Positions 1 through 13,300 are shown, numbered from the stretch's first letter. The stretch: 64,000 nucleotides of DNA from Trebouxia sp. TZW2008 (GCA_002118135.1 BDIU01000164.1:1-64000); one strand, 5' to 3'. Translations and numbers: made by a program. Notes: generated from the sequence alone by a model not told the origin.

Positions 1-543
1 CTTCAGTCTCTTGTGTGCTGTTCATTCATGTAAACTGTGCAGTCAAACATCAAAAGCCTGCTGTTAATGAGCCTTCAGTCTCTTGTGTGCTGTGCTTTGT
101 TGTGCACTGTGTTGGTCAAACATCAAAAGGCCTGCTGACAGTGAGCCTTTGTCTGTGTGACCAACACAATGCACATTTAGGCTCTGCACAAAATGTATAA
201 CGTAGTCTGGGTGATCTCTTCCTCACGCAAAACAAAGCACAGTGCAAACAGACAAAGGCTCACTGTCTTATGTAATATGCTTCAGTGTGCACTATGTGGG
301 TCAAACATCAACAGCCTGCTCAAAGACAGCCTTCTGACTGAAATTAAAGGTGCCGTGATGCTGCCAAGCAAGCCGTGTTGCGACTGCATGTCATGTCAGC
401 TGCTCGTAAGTCTCAGTATCCATTCCACGCCAGTCTGACAGGAAGCAAAGGAATGCTTTTTAACAAAGCGGAAAGTAAACTTGGTGAGTTACTGTGCTTT
501 GTTTCTATGCTGTCAGTGTTTCAAGTCTCACTTGCTCCTGCAG
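1..543. other. No confident exon; degenerate repeats upstream of first CLC exon
   Basis: I see no convincing CLC exon here. A segment around 'cttcagtctcttgtgtgctg' occurs at 1-20 and again near 69-88, each followed by 'gtcaaacatcaaaa...cctgct' (near 41-62 and 115-136); that second block recurs at about 300-320. A perfect 19-bp inverted repeat pairs 137-155 with 249-267. This is probably intron of the CLC gene, with its N-terminal exons further left. Confidence 0.5.
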
Positions 544-3500
544 ATCAAGACATTGCTGGCCAAGCTGGTTGGTGTCGTCTTTTCAATAGCAGCAGGGCTG
601 ATTGCTGGCAAGGAGGGGCCCTTCGTACATGGAGGGGGCATTGTGGGGGGCGGCCTTGGGGGCATGGGCTCCCAGTATGCTCCTCTTCTTAGTAATGGAT
701 GCACAGGCATTGGGCATGACATGCCTTTCTCAAGCATACACGCACATGCTCGTGCATGTACATGTCCAGCGCAAGCAGTCAGTTATGCAGATGCTTTTCA
801 TGACCACGCATGCATAGGCTGATACACCATGTGCAGCAGCATGCTAGAGCTTATTACTACATGTGCCATGCTGTCCCTAGGGCCCGTGATGATGATGTGC
901 ACAGCATTTATGCTTGAGTCTGCTACAACATGCAGTGCGTATCAGCATACCTTGGTGCTTGCAGATGCTGAATGCATTCATGATGTACGCACAAAGGGCA
1001 CATGCAACCTCGTAGCCGGCAGCAGGAGCAACTCAGCTGAATTACCGTCTGCTTGCAATGTTGGCATACAATCACAGCAGTTCAAGTAGTCCTAGCATGT
1101 CTCAGAGCAGCTTTTGCTGTGGCAGTCATACAAGCCCTTGTTGGTGCAGAACATTGTGGGAGCTGCTGAGAGGGAAGGTGCTGACTAAGGCAAAGCGAAA
1201 ATATGGCGGACTGTTCCACAACGATGCAGAACACAGGGACTTCACCGCTATTGGTACAGCTGCAGGTGAGACAAGCTCTGGACTTTGCCTGGAAAGATAT
1301 CCTTTTGCCCTGCATTTTGTTTAGAAAGCTCCACTTCTCGCCTGGCAAGCTCTGTCTTTTGCACAGAACCTCTAGCGTTTGCCTGAAAGGGCGGAGCTGA
1401 CGAGCCGAGTGTCTGGTAACAGGCTTGTCCAAACAATTGTCTGGTGTCAGCATGAGCATGTTTTGATTGACGCTAACCTTCTGATTAGTCACCTGCACAT
1501 AGCACCAGTCCTGCCTGCTGACCTGCTCGAGAGGCTATGCCTTAGGCCCAGCGCGTCATACATCAAACCATTACATGCAGCATCAACTGCTGGAACTGCC
1601 TAATCCTTTGAGCAAATGAATGCTGAGATCTCTGTGCGCACTATCTGGACAGCTCTTGTTTGCGCGCTTTGTGATTTGTGCTGACATAGCGTCTTGCATG
1701 GTTGAATGACACCAGGATACCTGGCTGAGAATCTCACAAACACATAGGCATTGCAGTCATGTGGCACCTGCAATCAGTCCTGTTATTTTGCTAAAGCATG
1801 TTCATGTTTCTTCTCCCAAGTGCAGCGACGGCTTTTGCAGCATCTGCTGGGGGGGTTTGTGTTCACAGTGCATCCTTGTACAAAGCAGCTTTCTTGGATT
1901 GTGCCCCTAAAAGCTTGCATGCTTTGTTCCAGGTGTGGCAACAGCCTTTGCTGCGCCTATTGGGGGCCTGCTGTTCACCATTGAAGAGGGGGCTTCCTTC
2001 TACAGCACCTCCATCTTCTGGAGGGGGTTCTTGTCCACCTGTATAGGGGTCCTTACCCTTCACTTCCTTGTCTCCTGTGCGGTAGGTTAAACAGTGCACT
2101 GGTCAAAGCCCTTTACCTCCCTTGCTCTGCCCTGCCCTGTCCTGCCCTGCCCTGCCTTGCAAGGTAAGAGAGGAAGCGGCATCCCTTTACAGTATCTCCA
2201 TCTTTTGGAGGGGCTTTTTGTCTACCTGTATAGGGGTTCTCACACTTCAGTTCCTTGCCTCCTGTGCACTAGGCCTCACAGTGCCCTGCTGCCTTGCCTT
2301 GCCCTGCCTTGCCCTGCCCTGCCCTGCCCTGCCCTGCTCTGCCCTGCTCTATCTTGAAAGGTAAGAGAGCAAGCAACATCCCTCTACAGCATCTCCATCT
2401 TCTGGAAGGGTTTCCTGTCTACCTGTATAGAGTCCTCACCCTTCACTTCTTTGTCTCCTGTGCGGTAGGCTTCAGGATGCCCTGATGCCTTGCCCTGCCC
2501 TGCCCTGCCCTGCCCTGCTGCAAGACTCGTGCAGCACACACCATGAAAATGATGTCCTGCAGGCTAAATCTCAGCCTGCTCTGTTGTTGTTTTCTACTTT
2601 TGCCACACTCACCCGCTTGTCAATTGTCATCCCAAGCTAGCAGCCCTGCACAGTGACACATGTTCAACAGACTTGCCCATGCAAAACGAGAGTCAAGCTG
2701 GCTATTGCTGGGTTGCAGGAACACCCAGGACAGGTCCTCACCACACACTTCGGTCGATATCGCGACTTTGGCTTGTATACAGATAGCTTGGCTTTCTACG
2801 GCTCCCGTATGTTCTACTATGTGTGGGATCTGCCCATCTTTGTGGGCATGGGGGCTGTTGGGGGGCTCATGGGGGCTCTGTTCATCAAAGTCAATGTCAA
2901 GATTACTCAGTTCCGGCATCTGTACATTCCTGTCAGGTACATTGCTACCCTTGTGGAAGCGAATACTTACTGCATAGCTCTTGATCTTCCAGAACGCCCC
3001 TGTTGCTTACAGATCTCTATTGCACCCCTGTTTTACATGTGTGGCCATGCGTGCATTTCAAGTTGCTGAATCATGTAGCCATCTTGGGAAGGTCATTGCA
3101 ATGAGAGCAAAGCTGACTGTGCGGATGATTTGCAAAGTTGCGCTGCAGCGCAAGCAACTCAAATCTTCTGCACGAGGTAAACATCTCCAATGCATACAAA
3201 ATCATTTCAAACCTGTGGCTGCAGGTCCCCAATACGGCGTATCTCAGAGGTCATGCTGCTGGTTTTTGTAACGGCCAGTCTGTGGTTTCTGGTGGCATAT
3301 GCCTCCCCTTGCAAGGCTCTGCCCCCGAAGGTACGCCACCTTCCAAAGACAGCCAGCAGTAACAGTTGTACTGGCGCTAGCATCAACAGCAGCATGAGCA
3401 GCAGCAGCAGTCATGTCTCCCTAACTCTGCACGCATTTCAGCACAAAATCTCTGAGATAGGCAGCAACATCATGACATTCCAAGTTGTGTCGGTGTGTCA

Positions 3501-6500
3501 TGTCAAATGCTTTGTCAATCTCTAAGTCAGATCGTTACAGCGTATCTGACAGACTGCGTTGAAGGAAAATTCAATATTGCAGCGTGACTTGCAAAACACC
3601 AACGTGCGTGCTGCAGGACCAAATGACATTCCTTGAGGCTGTAGAAGATACTTCATCAGCCTCTGGTGCTGATGAGAAGAGTGAAGACTTCTATGGTGGT
3701 GGCGGCCAGTTCAGGAAAGGTGGCAAGGAGCATTTCCCACAGCTGTGGTGCGGTAATGGCACCTACAGCAGTTACGGGCAGGTAACATGCACTTGTTGTT
3801 GACCATGGCACAATGACAAACAGGGTGTCACGCCAAGTAGCAATCATACAGTTACAGTATCAAGATGTTCATGATCAGTACCCACGCCACAACACAGTGC
3901 AGAGCAACCTAGCACAGCTCCGCACTGCACAGCGTCATGTAATGTTGTATTGATTATCCACATTTGCCTGACTTACGCAGTCTTGCAACAGCAAGGTGAC
4001 ATATTTAAATTAACACGCACAGCAGAGACTGACTTCAACTATCCCAGTGCATTTCACTCAACAAAGGCTGTAGTTGCAGCAATTGCCATTCAGCAAAGTG
4101 TGCATTGTTCAGAGTAATCATGCATCTAAGCCCCTACTTCTAAAACAGCTCCACTTTACCCCAAAAAGGCAAGACTTGCATTTCTGTTGCAGGTCTTCTT
4201 CACCCCCCTCTCCCAGTCACTAAGGCTGATTATCCACCTTGGCGAGCCTCTTCCAGAAGGCATTGACTTCCTGTTTGACTTTGGGGCCTTGATCTGCCTC
4301 TTCATCTTCTCCTTCACGCTGATGATGTGGACCAATGGCGTTGGAGCCTCCACTGGGATGTTTGTTCCTGCCCTTGCTGTTGGGGCTGTTGGTAAGTGCC
4401 CTCGCCTCAACATTCACTGTTGAGGGTGTTGCTACAATCACTACTGGCGCTGCTGCTATCAGGGCTTGTGGTGCATGTCCTAGCCAGCTCAGGTTGCTGT
4501 TCCTGACCTGTAATTCTGCTTCTGCTGGCAATGCTGATGCCAGCCAATCTTTGCCACCCTTCCTTTGCCATTGCAACTGTTTCAAGGTGCCAGTGCTGCC
4601 AAATCTGCCCTGCCTGCAGCAACTATCATGCTTGGTAATCAGCCAGCAAGCCTTTTGCCATGTCAGCAGATCTGCATCACCTTGAAGTGTCAAATCTTTG
4701 CATGACATGTTGCAGGTGGCAGGATCATGGGCCAGATCATACATACAATAGTGCGCCGTAGTGGCAGTCAGCTGCCAGTCAGCCTGTCCTCATACGCTGT
4801 GGTGGGGGCTGCAGCATTCATGGGGGGAGCCACCCGCCTCACCCTTACAGCCACCGTCATGGTCATGGAAACCACTGGCAGCCTACAGCTCATCGTGCCG
4901 CTCATGCTCACTGTCTTTGTGGCTAAGGTAGGGCATTGTCACCATGCAAGCCTGTCTTTCTGTGCTGTGGTGGGGGATGCAGCATTCACTGTGGGAGCCA
5001 TCCGCTTCACCTTTACAGCCACCATCATGATCATGGAAACTACTGGAAGCCTTCAACTCATTGTGGCGTTCATGCTTACTGTCTTTGTGGCCAAGGTAGG
5101 CACACAGCGGCATTGCCCCTGTCGGCATCAACTTCACTTGTGCTGCTCATGCTTCACTGTGTTTGTAGACAAGGTAGGTACACGTGCATTGTCACCCTGT
5201 GAGCCTGTCCTCCTATGCTGTGGTGGGGGCTGCTGCATTCATCTGAAGCCACCCACCTTACCCTCAATGCCATGGTCATGACCATGGAGATCATTATCAA
5301 GACATTGAGCATGGTCATGGAAATCACTAGCAGCTTGGCATGGCATAGCATAGCACAGCACAGCACGCTAGGGCATAGATAAACGTTGACTGCAACAGCA
5401 ATAGCAGACGTGATAGCGTAGTGTGTCTTCGCTAGCACACCCACTGTACCTGTCCACAGCCAAGGAAGTGGCTTGCAACTCTCTGTGCGTCTCATGCTCT
5501 GTATCTGTCAGGCCGAGCGTAGCTACTGCTGCGCTCATGGCATAGCCACGTGTGACTCGCATGCCACAATTCCATTCAAACCATAACACAGCACTGGGGT
5601 AGCATAATGTGCCTAGCCACTGGCATGCCTTAGCATAGCTCAGCACAGCACAGCACATGCCTTGGTTGCGACAGCAGCAGTGGACGTGGTAGCATAGCAT
5701 GCCTATGCTAGCGCATTCACTGTACCTGTCACAGCCAAGGAAGTGGCTTGTAGCTCTGTGTGTGTCTCGTGCTATCTGTCTGTGAGTCCAAGCTCAGTTG
5801 CTGCCACAATCATGGCATAGGCACTTGTGAGTGACATGGCATAACTGCAAGGCGCTGTGACTATGGCGCAGCACACAGCGACATGGCATGGCAGCATCTG
5901 CCTAGCCACTGGTGTGCCTTAGCCCATCCGAAGCCAAAATCCAAACACTATCCAACAACTTCAGTTTACCTGAGGGACCTGTCTGAGAAATCGCCCAAGG
6001 CGTGTTCGAGAAATTCCAAGAAGACCTGTCTCACCCTCGATTCTCATCCAAAAAGGTGTGTGTGTGTGTGCACAGGTGGTGGCTGATAAATTTGGTGCGG
6101 GCATTGATGACACCCACATCAAGATGCGAGGGGCCCCTGTGCTGGAGGAGCCCTCCCTGTCCTCTCACCAGAAGATGATTGCAGACAAGCTGACGGTCTC
6201 AGAGCTCATGACCATGGCAGTTGTTGCTTTGCCGCCTGTTGTCAAAGCAAGTTTTCTGCTGTCTTGATCTGACTGTCACAAACTTTTCAGTACTTTGCAT
6301 TGCTGTGAGAACAGCTCTCCCTGCCCTCCTGCGAGAAGATGAGGGCTGACGTTCTCAGAGCTCATGACCATGGCGGTTGTCGCTTTGCCGCCTTTTGTCA
6401 AGGTAAGTTTTCTGCTTTATGACTGTTGTTGCCACAAAGCCAGTCAAACTTCAGGATTTTGCATTGCTGTGAAAGACATATAATTTCTCATCCCATCAAA

Positions 6501-9063
6501 AGATGATTGCAGACAAGCTGACAGTCTCAGAGCTCGTGACCATGGCATTGGCATCAATGTTTTGCCGGCTGTTGTCAAGGTCTCTCTTCTGTGCTACAAC
6601 TGTCAGCATCTCACATTCTGTGATGTTCCCAGTCTTTGCGCTGCTGTGCAGAGCCTCTCTCCACCAATGACATGATGACTGCAGACAAGCTGACAGTTCT
6701 CAGAGCTCATGACTGTGGCGGGTGTTGCTTTGCTGCCTGTTGTCCAGGCAATTGCATGGACGTGCATGCATTCAAAAGCAGCCACGAGGGGGCCACAACT
6801 TGTGAACATCAAAGAATGCCAGATTCTTGTCCTCCTGATTTCAGCTGCACGCCAATGCCACCGCTCGTGAACAGTATGCAAAGCATGTGTATGGCTGCCT
6901 ATGATTCTGTTCTGGTTGCTATGATCTCTTCATGACTCTTACTTGATGCTGGCATGCTTGGTGTTCAGGTTGGGCAGGTTGTGGAGACTCTGAGGGGCTG
7001 CACCCACCAGGCCTTCCCAGTCACTCCAGATGTGGATAAGGCCTTTGAGTCAGCTGAGCCATTTGATCTGCATGGTATGCTCCTTGCTGGCTGTCAGCAA
7101 TCGCTATGCAAGGCATGTATCAAGCCTCCCAAGCACGATGTTTGGTCAAGCATTTAGTGTCACCATGCCAGACTGTCTGCTGCAGTTAGTTCTCTGTAAA
7201 GCTTGTGGGTTGGGGCAAGTCTTCTGTCAGTTTATCAGCTTGTTGTACAGCATCATGCGCAGTTTGCAAAATCTGCCATGCCAACATGTTTGCTCAGAGT
7301 TGGCTATGGCAAGCTGTAGCAGCGCGTCTGGCCAAATATATGGGTGCTTTGGAATGACAGTGCTTGCACACTTATTCTGATGCACTTCCGCCTGGTCTTT
7401 TGACATGCATTTCAGCCTCATTCCCATGACGTATCAAAGAAGATATCAGCGTGTGCTGCTGATCCAGATCAAAATGTTTTCTGGTGTTTGCAGGCATGAT
7501 TCTGCGGTCAACCATTGTCAAGCTGCTACAGCATAGGATAGGGCTTTTCTCACCTGATGTGAACGGCGACATACCACCAGCTAAGAGTCACATACCGACC
7601 ACTCAACAGGTCAGAACTGCACCAAAGCGCATTTGAACATGCCACTGGAGACTAGCATCATGCATGCTGCAGCAAATAGTTGCATGACACATTTCTGGTC
7701 AGACATGTCTGTTCCCCATGGTCCATGTGGGATTTCTTTCTTATGCATGGCTTGAGCCTAAATTCAACTTGTCTGGTCTTGCATGGTGAAGCCCAGGCTG
7801 TGAGTCACGCATGAACAGGTCTATCTTTATTTGTCAGTCTTGCTTGGCACACATGCTTTGCTGCTCTGCAACTGCTGCACCGTCGCAGTTGCTAGTCAGG
7901 CTGAATGTGCTGTTGAACTTCAATTCTGTAGCCTGTTGATTACTGGACTCGCTGCATCAGCCTGACTTGTGTCTCGCCTCCTTCTGTGATCAGCCCCAAA
8001 CTTGTGCTCTTGGTTGTGACAGGAACGGCTCAACTTGCTGGAGCGTTTAGAGCAGCGGCCGCTGAAGGTGCGGCCGAAGGAAGACTACGAGCCCATAGTA
8101 CGGGGCCTGAGCCAGTCGGACCTGCAATCTATGATGGATCTGCGGCCGTTTATGCAGCGCAATCCCTTCGTGGTACAAGCCGACGCCAACCTGTCGAGAA
8201 CGTATCGGCTGTTCCGCACCATGGGCTTGCGGCACCTGTTCGTGGGGCCTCCACAACCCAAGGTACACTGTCAGTCCTCTTTTGCTGCACAAATGCATCT
8301 GTATGTAGGCTGGCAACAAGCAATGTAGACTGCTTGAGCTGGGTCTGTGGTACTTCTGCATGCTCTCTTGCACAGCCTGACACATGGCTCAGATGCAGTG
8401 TGGAGTCAATGATTGCAATGTAGGGCTTGCTCAGCCAGCGCACTCATGTGTAACTGGTACAGCTCACAACAATTACCAGTCATCATGTGGCATCATCAAT
8501 GCAATGCATGCTGTATCTCAGAGCGTTTCACCAAGCAGTGCCTTGATTTGAGCATCCTCAAAAGTAAATGTGTTGCTGGATCACCAGCCATGCCTGACAA
8601 CGAGAATTCAATGCTGGACTACATTAAGTATCATCAGAAAGCTCATCTCTGTACTTGTCCAGGCAACTCAAGTCATGGTCGAATCTGTTCGCAGGTGATA
8701 GGAGTAGTGACCAGGAAGGATGTGGCTGAAGCAAATGCAAAGCTTGCTTTGGGCAGAAAAGCCAACCTGGGTTTAACAACAAACTCTGACAGTCTCACCA
8801 GACCAGATTCCCTCCCTTTCATTCCTTACGGTGCTTATGATCCGACCGTTGGGTCCTCCAACATGAGTCACATGGAGCCAATCAATGAGCGGGAACCGAC
8901 TGATGGCATCGAGATGAACTACACTCTGGATGGTGAATGGCAAAATAGCCGACATCAGCCTGTAGAAAGACGAAGCGGTAGAAGAAGGGACGACACAGAT
9001 ACTGAACATTCCCCATTGTTAGACCGTAGTCCTGGTAGTGGCAACTTGACAGATGCTGTGTAG
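544..9063 (+). CDS. CLC-family voltage-gated anion channel / H+-anion exchanger (5' partial)
   Basis: Membrane anion transport protein, probably an endomembrane proton-coupled CLC exchanger. Thirteen exons join in phase: 544-674, 1150-1265, 1933-2081, 2719-2936, 3225-3330, 3617-3781, 4193-4391, 4716-4927, 6076-6246, 6969-7074, 7494-7609, 8023-8262, 8695-9063 (TAG), about 766 codons. Exon 1 carries the selectivity motif [10 protein letters not shown] with the gating glutamate. Exon 3 has [14 protein letters not shown], containing the proton glutamate typical of the CLC-6/7 and plant type. Exons 7-8 give [18 protein letters not shown]. Exons 9-13 are the cytosolic tail with two CBS-domain blocks ([10 protein letters not shown]...; [20 protein letters not shown] then VIGVVTRKD). 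Exon 9 uses a GC donor at 6247. The N-terminal exons, including the expected GSGIP motif, are not visible and probably lie upstream. Family assignment is firm; subtype is inference. Confidence 0.93.
2082..2530 (+). repeat. Two decayed copies of CLC exon 3 plus CCCTG pentanucleotide tracts
   Basis: The end of exon 3 (about 1990-2081) is repeated at about 2175-2275 and 2365-2469. The copies are separated by CCCTG/CCTTG-type tracts at 2130-2160, 2282-2350 and 2487-2520. The first copy keeps an open frame but has lost the donor (gcactagg where the exon has gcggtagg). The second keeps the donor but has a one-base deletion that breaks the frame. The unit is therefore exon end plus pentanucleotide tract, amplified in tandem. 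Confidence 0.85.
4928..5320 (+). repeat. Decaying tandem copies of CLC exon 8
   Basis: Exon 8 (4716-4927) is followed by a copy at about 4950-5096 that reads in frame and keeps the donor AAG|gtaggc but has no clear acceptor. A fragment at about 5145-5175 again ends in a donor (aag|gtaggt). A further copy at about 5185-5320 carries an in-frame stop after the AAAFI block. These look like non-functional duplicates. Confidence 0.85.
5340..5920 (+). repeat. Two ~290-bp diverged tandem repeats derived from CLC exon 8 end
   Basis: Two units, about 5340-5635 and 5640-5920, align along their length. Shared blocks in order are AGCAC-rich starts, 'cactgtacctgtc..acagccaaggaagtggcttg', 'catggcata', and 'cctagccactgg.tgcctta'. 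The centre of each resembles the exon-8 end that encodes [11 protein letters not shown], so the array probably began as an exon duplication and then decayed and expanded. Confidence 0.7.
6300..6755 (+). repeat. Three partial copies of CLC exon 9 end
   Basis: The exon-9 end ([22 protein letters not shown]) recurs at about 6310-6402, 6480-6583 and 6640-6752. Several copies lack coherent acceptors or frame. The first two end in gtcaagg(t), preserving a canonical GT that the functional exon has replaced with GC. Confidence 0.8.
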
Positions 9064-10342
9064 GTGTTTCTGCTTATAGCTTGTCCTTTTCTTCTTCCCT
9101 CCTCCCTTTTTGTCTGTGTAGTTTCTGTTTGTGGAGTCGGCTGTCTCACAACTTTTCATTCTCATCCTGGATTGCTTGAAATTCTTGCAGGATGCTGTGC
9201 TGCTTGCTACTTTAGGCCTGCAAATGGTGCAGGGTCACAGGACTTCCAAAAGCTGCATGTGTCGTTGATTAGGGGACAACACGACATACAAGGGTGTTCC
9301 ACCCCTAAAAGCTGATATAGACTAGACTGATAATGGTGCTAAAGCGCTGCCTCACATTGTGTCAAGCAAAAAGCAGTCACTGCCTGTTGGTGATTTGTGA
9401 CATCATATGCAAACTCTGCACATGTCATTCAAGGCACGACTACCGTAGCATGCCATAATAATGGGGCACAACGCAAGATATCGTGAGCACCGCCACCTGT
9501 ATGCGTATGATATTGTCTGATCTTGACATCACATGAATCAAATCTTGGGAACACATCACTTGAGCATGCTGCAAAATGCAGCACTCACCATGCACGCATT
9601 GCAATGATCATGAGCCTGTCACAGGAATGATGTTTCTTGTAACAACTCTTAGTTTCAAGCAGGCATCACAACATCTACCAGAACCATCACATGTGGAAGT
9701 CGCTCATCATTGCTGATTTGAAATCACTCATCATTCAGAAAGAATTCTGTCTCGTTTGACGTGAACAATACGAATTTCAGCTGTCTATACGTCGACCTTC
9801 AGTCCAAGCCTGCCTTGACCAGCATTGCAATTCCATGCTATGGTCATTTCCGAGCCGGTCAAGAATTGTCAGAAAAGCGCTGCCAGAAGCACAAAACCAA
9901 CCCATACATACCCAGAGAAGGAAAAAAAAACCACATACAGGATAGGCTACCAGGTTAACACATCTGAACAAGATCAAGTGGCATCATCCGCGAAATGACC
10001 TCAAGTCGTGTCGTTTTGCAATATGAAGAAAACGACAGACACCAAAACCTTGATCAGAGGTGCATGCAGTGGCACATGTAACTGCATGACATGCTCACCC
10101 ATATCGTATATAAGATCTGCTTGTGCTATAGTGATGGTAAGAAATCCATGCTCAAAGAGCCTGTTCATCCATTCAAGTCCTGCTCAAATGCGCATGATTG
10201 CCTTCAGTTGTAAAGGGAGAAGCACCCCGGGAGAAAGCAGCAACACGCCCATTGCCGCCCTCCAAAATAGTCAAGTAGCTCCCTGAGTATAGCTACCAAA
10301 TGTACACATTGCAAGTAGGGTACTTGCAGAAAAAGGCCAATC
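9064..10342. other. Convergent intergenic region (3' flanks of CLC and cyclase A)
   Basis: No gene is supported here. The CLC stop is at 9063 and the minus-strand cyclase stop at 10343-10345, so both 3' ends face this region. A TGTAA at 9638-9642 is the green-algal type polyadenylation signal on the plus strand, but five bases are weak evidence. Confidence 0.5.
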
Positions 10343-13300
10343 TCAAATTCGCCCTGAAGCCCTTGGATGAGTCATGCTCACATGCCGGCCAGCTATTGTG
10401 CTGCTTGGTATTCTGGCTGCCATCACATTTAAACATAACAGAGGCTCTGCCGACAGCGGCAGGTGCAGTACATCAGGTAACAGCACCTGTGCGGACAATC
10501 CAAGGCTGTCATCCTTCTTGGAGCACACGCCTTTGCCTCGTATGCATGAGTCCATGTACCCATGACGGCGATTGGACAAGCTCGTGGGGAAAACTTGGCA
10601 CAGAATGATCTTTTCTGATGCACCCCTGAAGGTATGCTGCCCCATATGCCAGACCTGAACCCCAACAGGGGTTGTGGGGATCTCCTCTGGGGTTGCTGCT
10701 ACCCCCATGTCGGCTTTGCCACTCCTACTTGCATCTGCTATAGCATGCGTCTCAGCCTGAGCGCCACTCTTGCTTGTATCTGCTGCAGCAGTTGTCTCAG
10801 CCTGAGTGGCCCCTTCAATTTCCTGACTGGTCAGATCCGCCTTGGCATCTTTTTGCTCATCGACCCTCGTTTTTTGAGACACTGACAGTGCATCTGTGCT
10901 GCCATCCGAAAACCTCTTGACTCCCGTACCTTTTACTGGTGCAGACACAGGCGGTGCATCTGTTTTGCCATCTTGAGGCATCGTCACTTCAGCAATGCCG
11001 CTGCTGTTTCTGCTGAAGGCTGCGTTCTCATGCACAGTCATGCCTTGGGGAGTTGCCCCCGGGCTGCCAGAAGAGCCCTTTGCCCACCAGTCATCAAAGT
11101 CCCTGTCAGACAGTACAATGGCGTTACCACATCTGTGAATGCAAGTTTGCATGGCATGCTGTTTCATATCTGCATGGCATGCTGTCTGATATCTGCATGG
11201 CATGCTGTTAGATATCTGCATTGCATGCTGCAGGAGGAATTGGGGGCATGAAGACACGCAAAGCGCAGCATGTGCAAAGTGGTAAGACAGATGGCTGCAA
11301 GAACAGCATGCCAGTCCTGTGTCCAAAACGAAGTCTGTGTTGGCACACATGGGCTCATTACCTCAGCTGAATCTATTGTTGTTTGAGCAAATATCACATT
11401 TAGCTACACCCTTTGGGATGTTGAAACAATACGCATTGGTCCATACCTAATATTGCGTGAGCCCAAGTCAGTGGCACGAGACATCAGCCGCAGCAACCCC
11501 ACCCTAGAGTTGGGGGTGCCCATGGACACACTTCTTCTTCTGGCATAGGCATCCAGGTCACCACTGCCAGCTGGCAAACCGGATTCTGGATCTTTTGCTG
11601 CAGCAGCTGCTGCTGCTGCAACTGAAGACAGACCCCTAGGAAGGCTCTTGGAGTATCTGCTCATTGTGGATGACCGCTTGCTGAGCGTCACTTGTCTGCC
11701 CACAATGCCTGCAGTGACAGCCCATTATCAGTCTGCATCGTGTGGTGACACAGTGTCGAACGCAACTGATGACAGGCCTCTTTAGGGAGGCTCTTGAAGC
11801 ATCCGCTCATTGTGAATAATTACTTGCTCATTTTCACCTGTCTGCCCACAATGCCTGCATCATGATGGACTGTCAACTACATTGCGGTTATCTGGCGACA
11901 CAGCACGGTATGCATCTTTGATACACAGGGCACAGGTTAGATGGTGACAGGTTCTGACTATGATGCCCCATCAAGATGCAAGCTGCATTGACGCACGCTG
12001 ATAATAGTGCTGCAGCGCTGTCTGATGTTCATGTATGACGCCTTGTTTGAAAGTTCCTGACTTCAGTCTCAGCCTTGACCTTTCTGATAAATTGATTTGC
12101 TCTTGATGTGCCGTTGCAAGTGTTATCAGGCTCAAATTGACCCAGTGCTAAATGCATGCAGATAATTGGTGCACCAAGCTAAGGGCATGTGCTAAGCAGG
12201 TCAGCCTAAGAAGATCTGGAATGACATTGTTTTGTCTGGCTTCCACAAGTTGAACATTAGATGTCCTTACAAAGACGCTCAGAACAAGCCAGCCTGGCAA
12301 AACAGCTGGCAAAACAGAGCTTGGGCCACACACACCTAGCACATGTGCTGGACGGTGTAATGACTGTTATGATGTGCTGACCTGACAAGGATGTCTTTGA
12401 GCAGATCAGCTGTGCAGCTGCCTTGTCAACTTCTTGGCGGTGCACCAGCAGTGCATGGTTCTTTTGGGCAATATGACTCAGCGGGGCTGCTGGCAAGGGC
12501 CCTATGCCCTGAGCCCCTGTCCACTCCAGGCCCACTGTGTCTGCCAGCGATTGCTCAACCAGAATCTGCAGCAACATCACAGACTTTTGACCGTAATATG
12601 AAGCCATCTAAAAAAGTGTCAGCGTCTGTGAAGACATGCACAAAGCTTATCATGGATGCAGGCAAGCGTCGTGGACAAAGGCTAGCAGCTGTCTATCATG
12701 TACAGCTCAAAAGTCATGGACAGAGTTGCAGCTTGCCAAAATGTGGCAAGGCAGCTGGACAGACAAGTGATACAAGCTGGGTTGTGAGAGCTGATACATG
12801 CAGGCATGCATGGTTGGCAAACAGAGGGATTCCACAAATACAGTACTCTCTTTGTAATGACACTCATGTAAGGACAATCTTGATGTAAGGACAACGCCAT
12901 TGGTACCCAATCACTGCATTCTGACTGCACTGTTCCCTCTGAGTAAGGACAATTTGATGTAAGGACAAGTTTTTGGTAACCGAAGCAGTTGTTACGAAGG
13001 GAGTTTACTGTATGTGATTACCTGGCCTGCATTGCAGCCGCCCCAAAGGCGTGATGCTCTGCTGACTGGCGCTCCCACATAGTCAGCACGCCCTGCATTG
13101 ACATGCAGCATCTTGATGGCTCTATCTTGTTTGGTGCATTGCAAGTGCTGGTCCAGGGCTAAGTCAGCAGTGTCAAGGTACCCAACTCAATGCACTTGGT
13201 GCCAAGATGTAGCAAGGACAGCTGAGACCACATAATTCTGCTGGCAGGCATCTTGTCAGCCTTTGCAGCCTTGACAGGTGCTCAGCGGTGAACAGGACTT

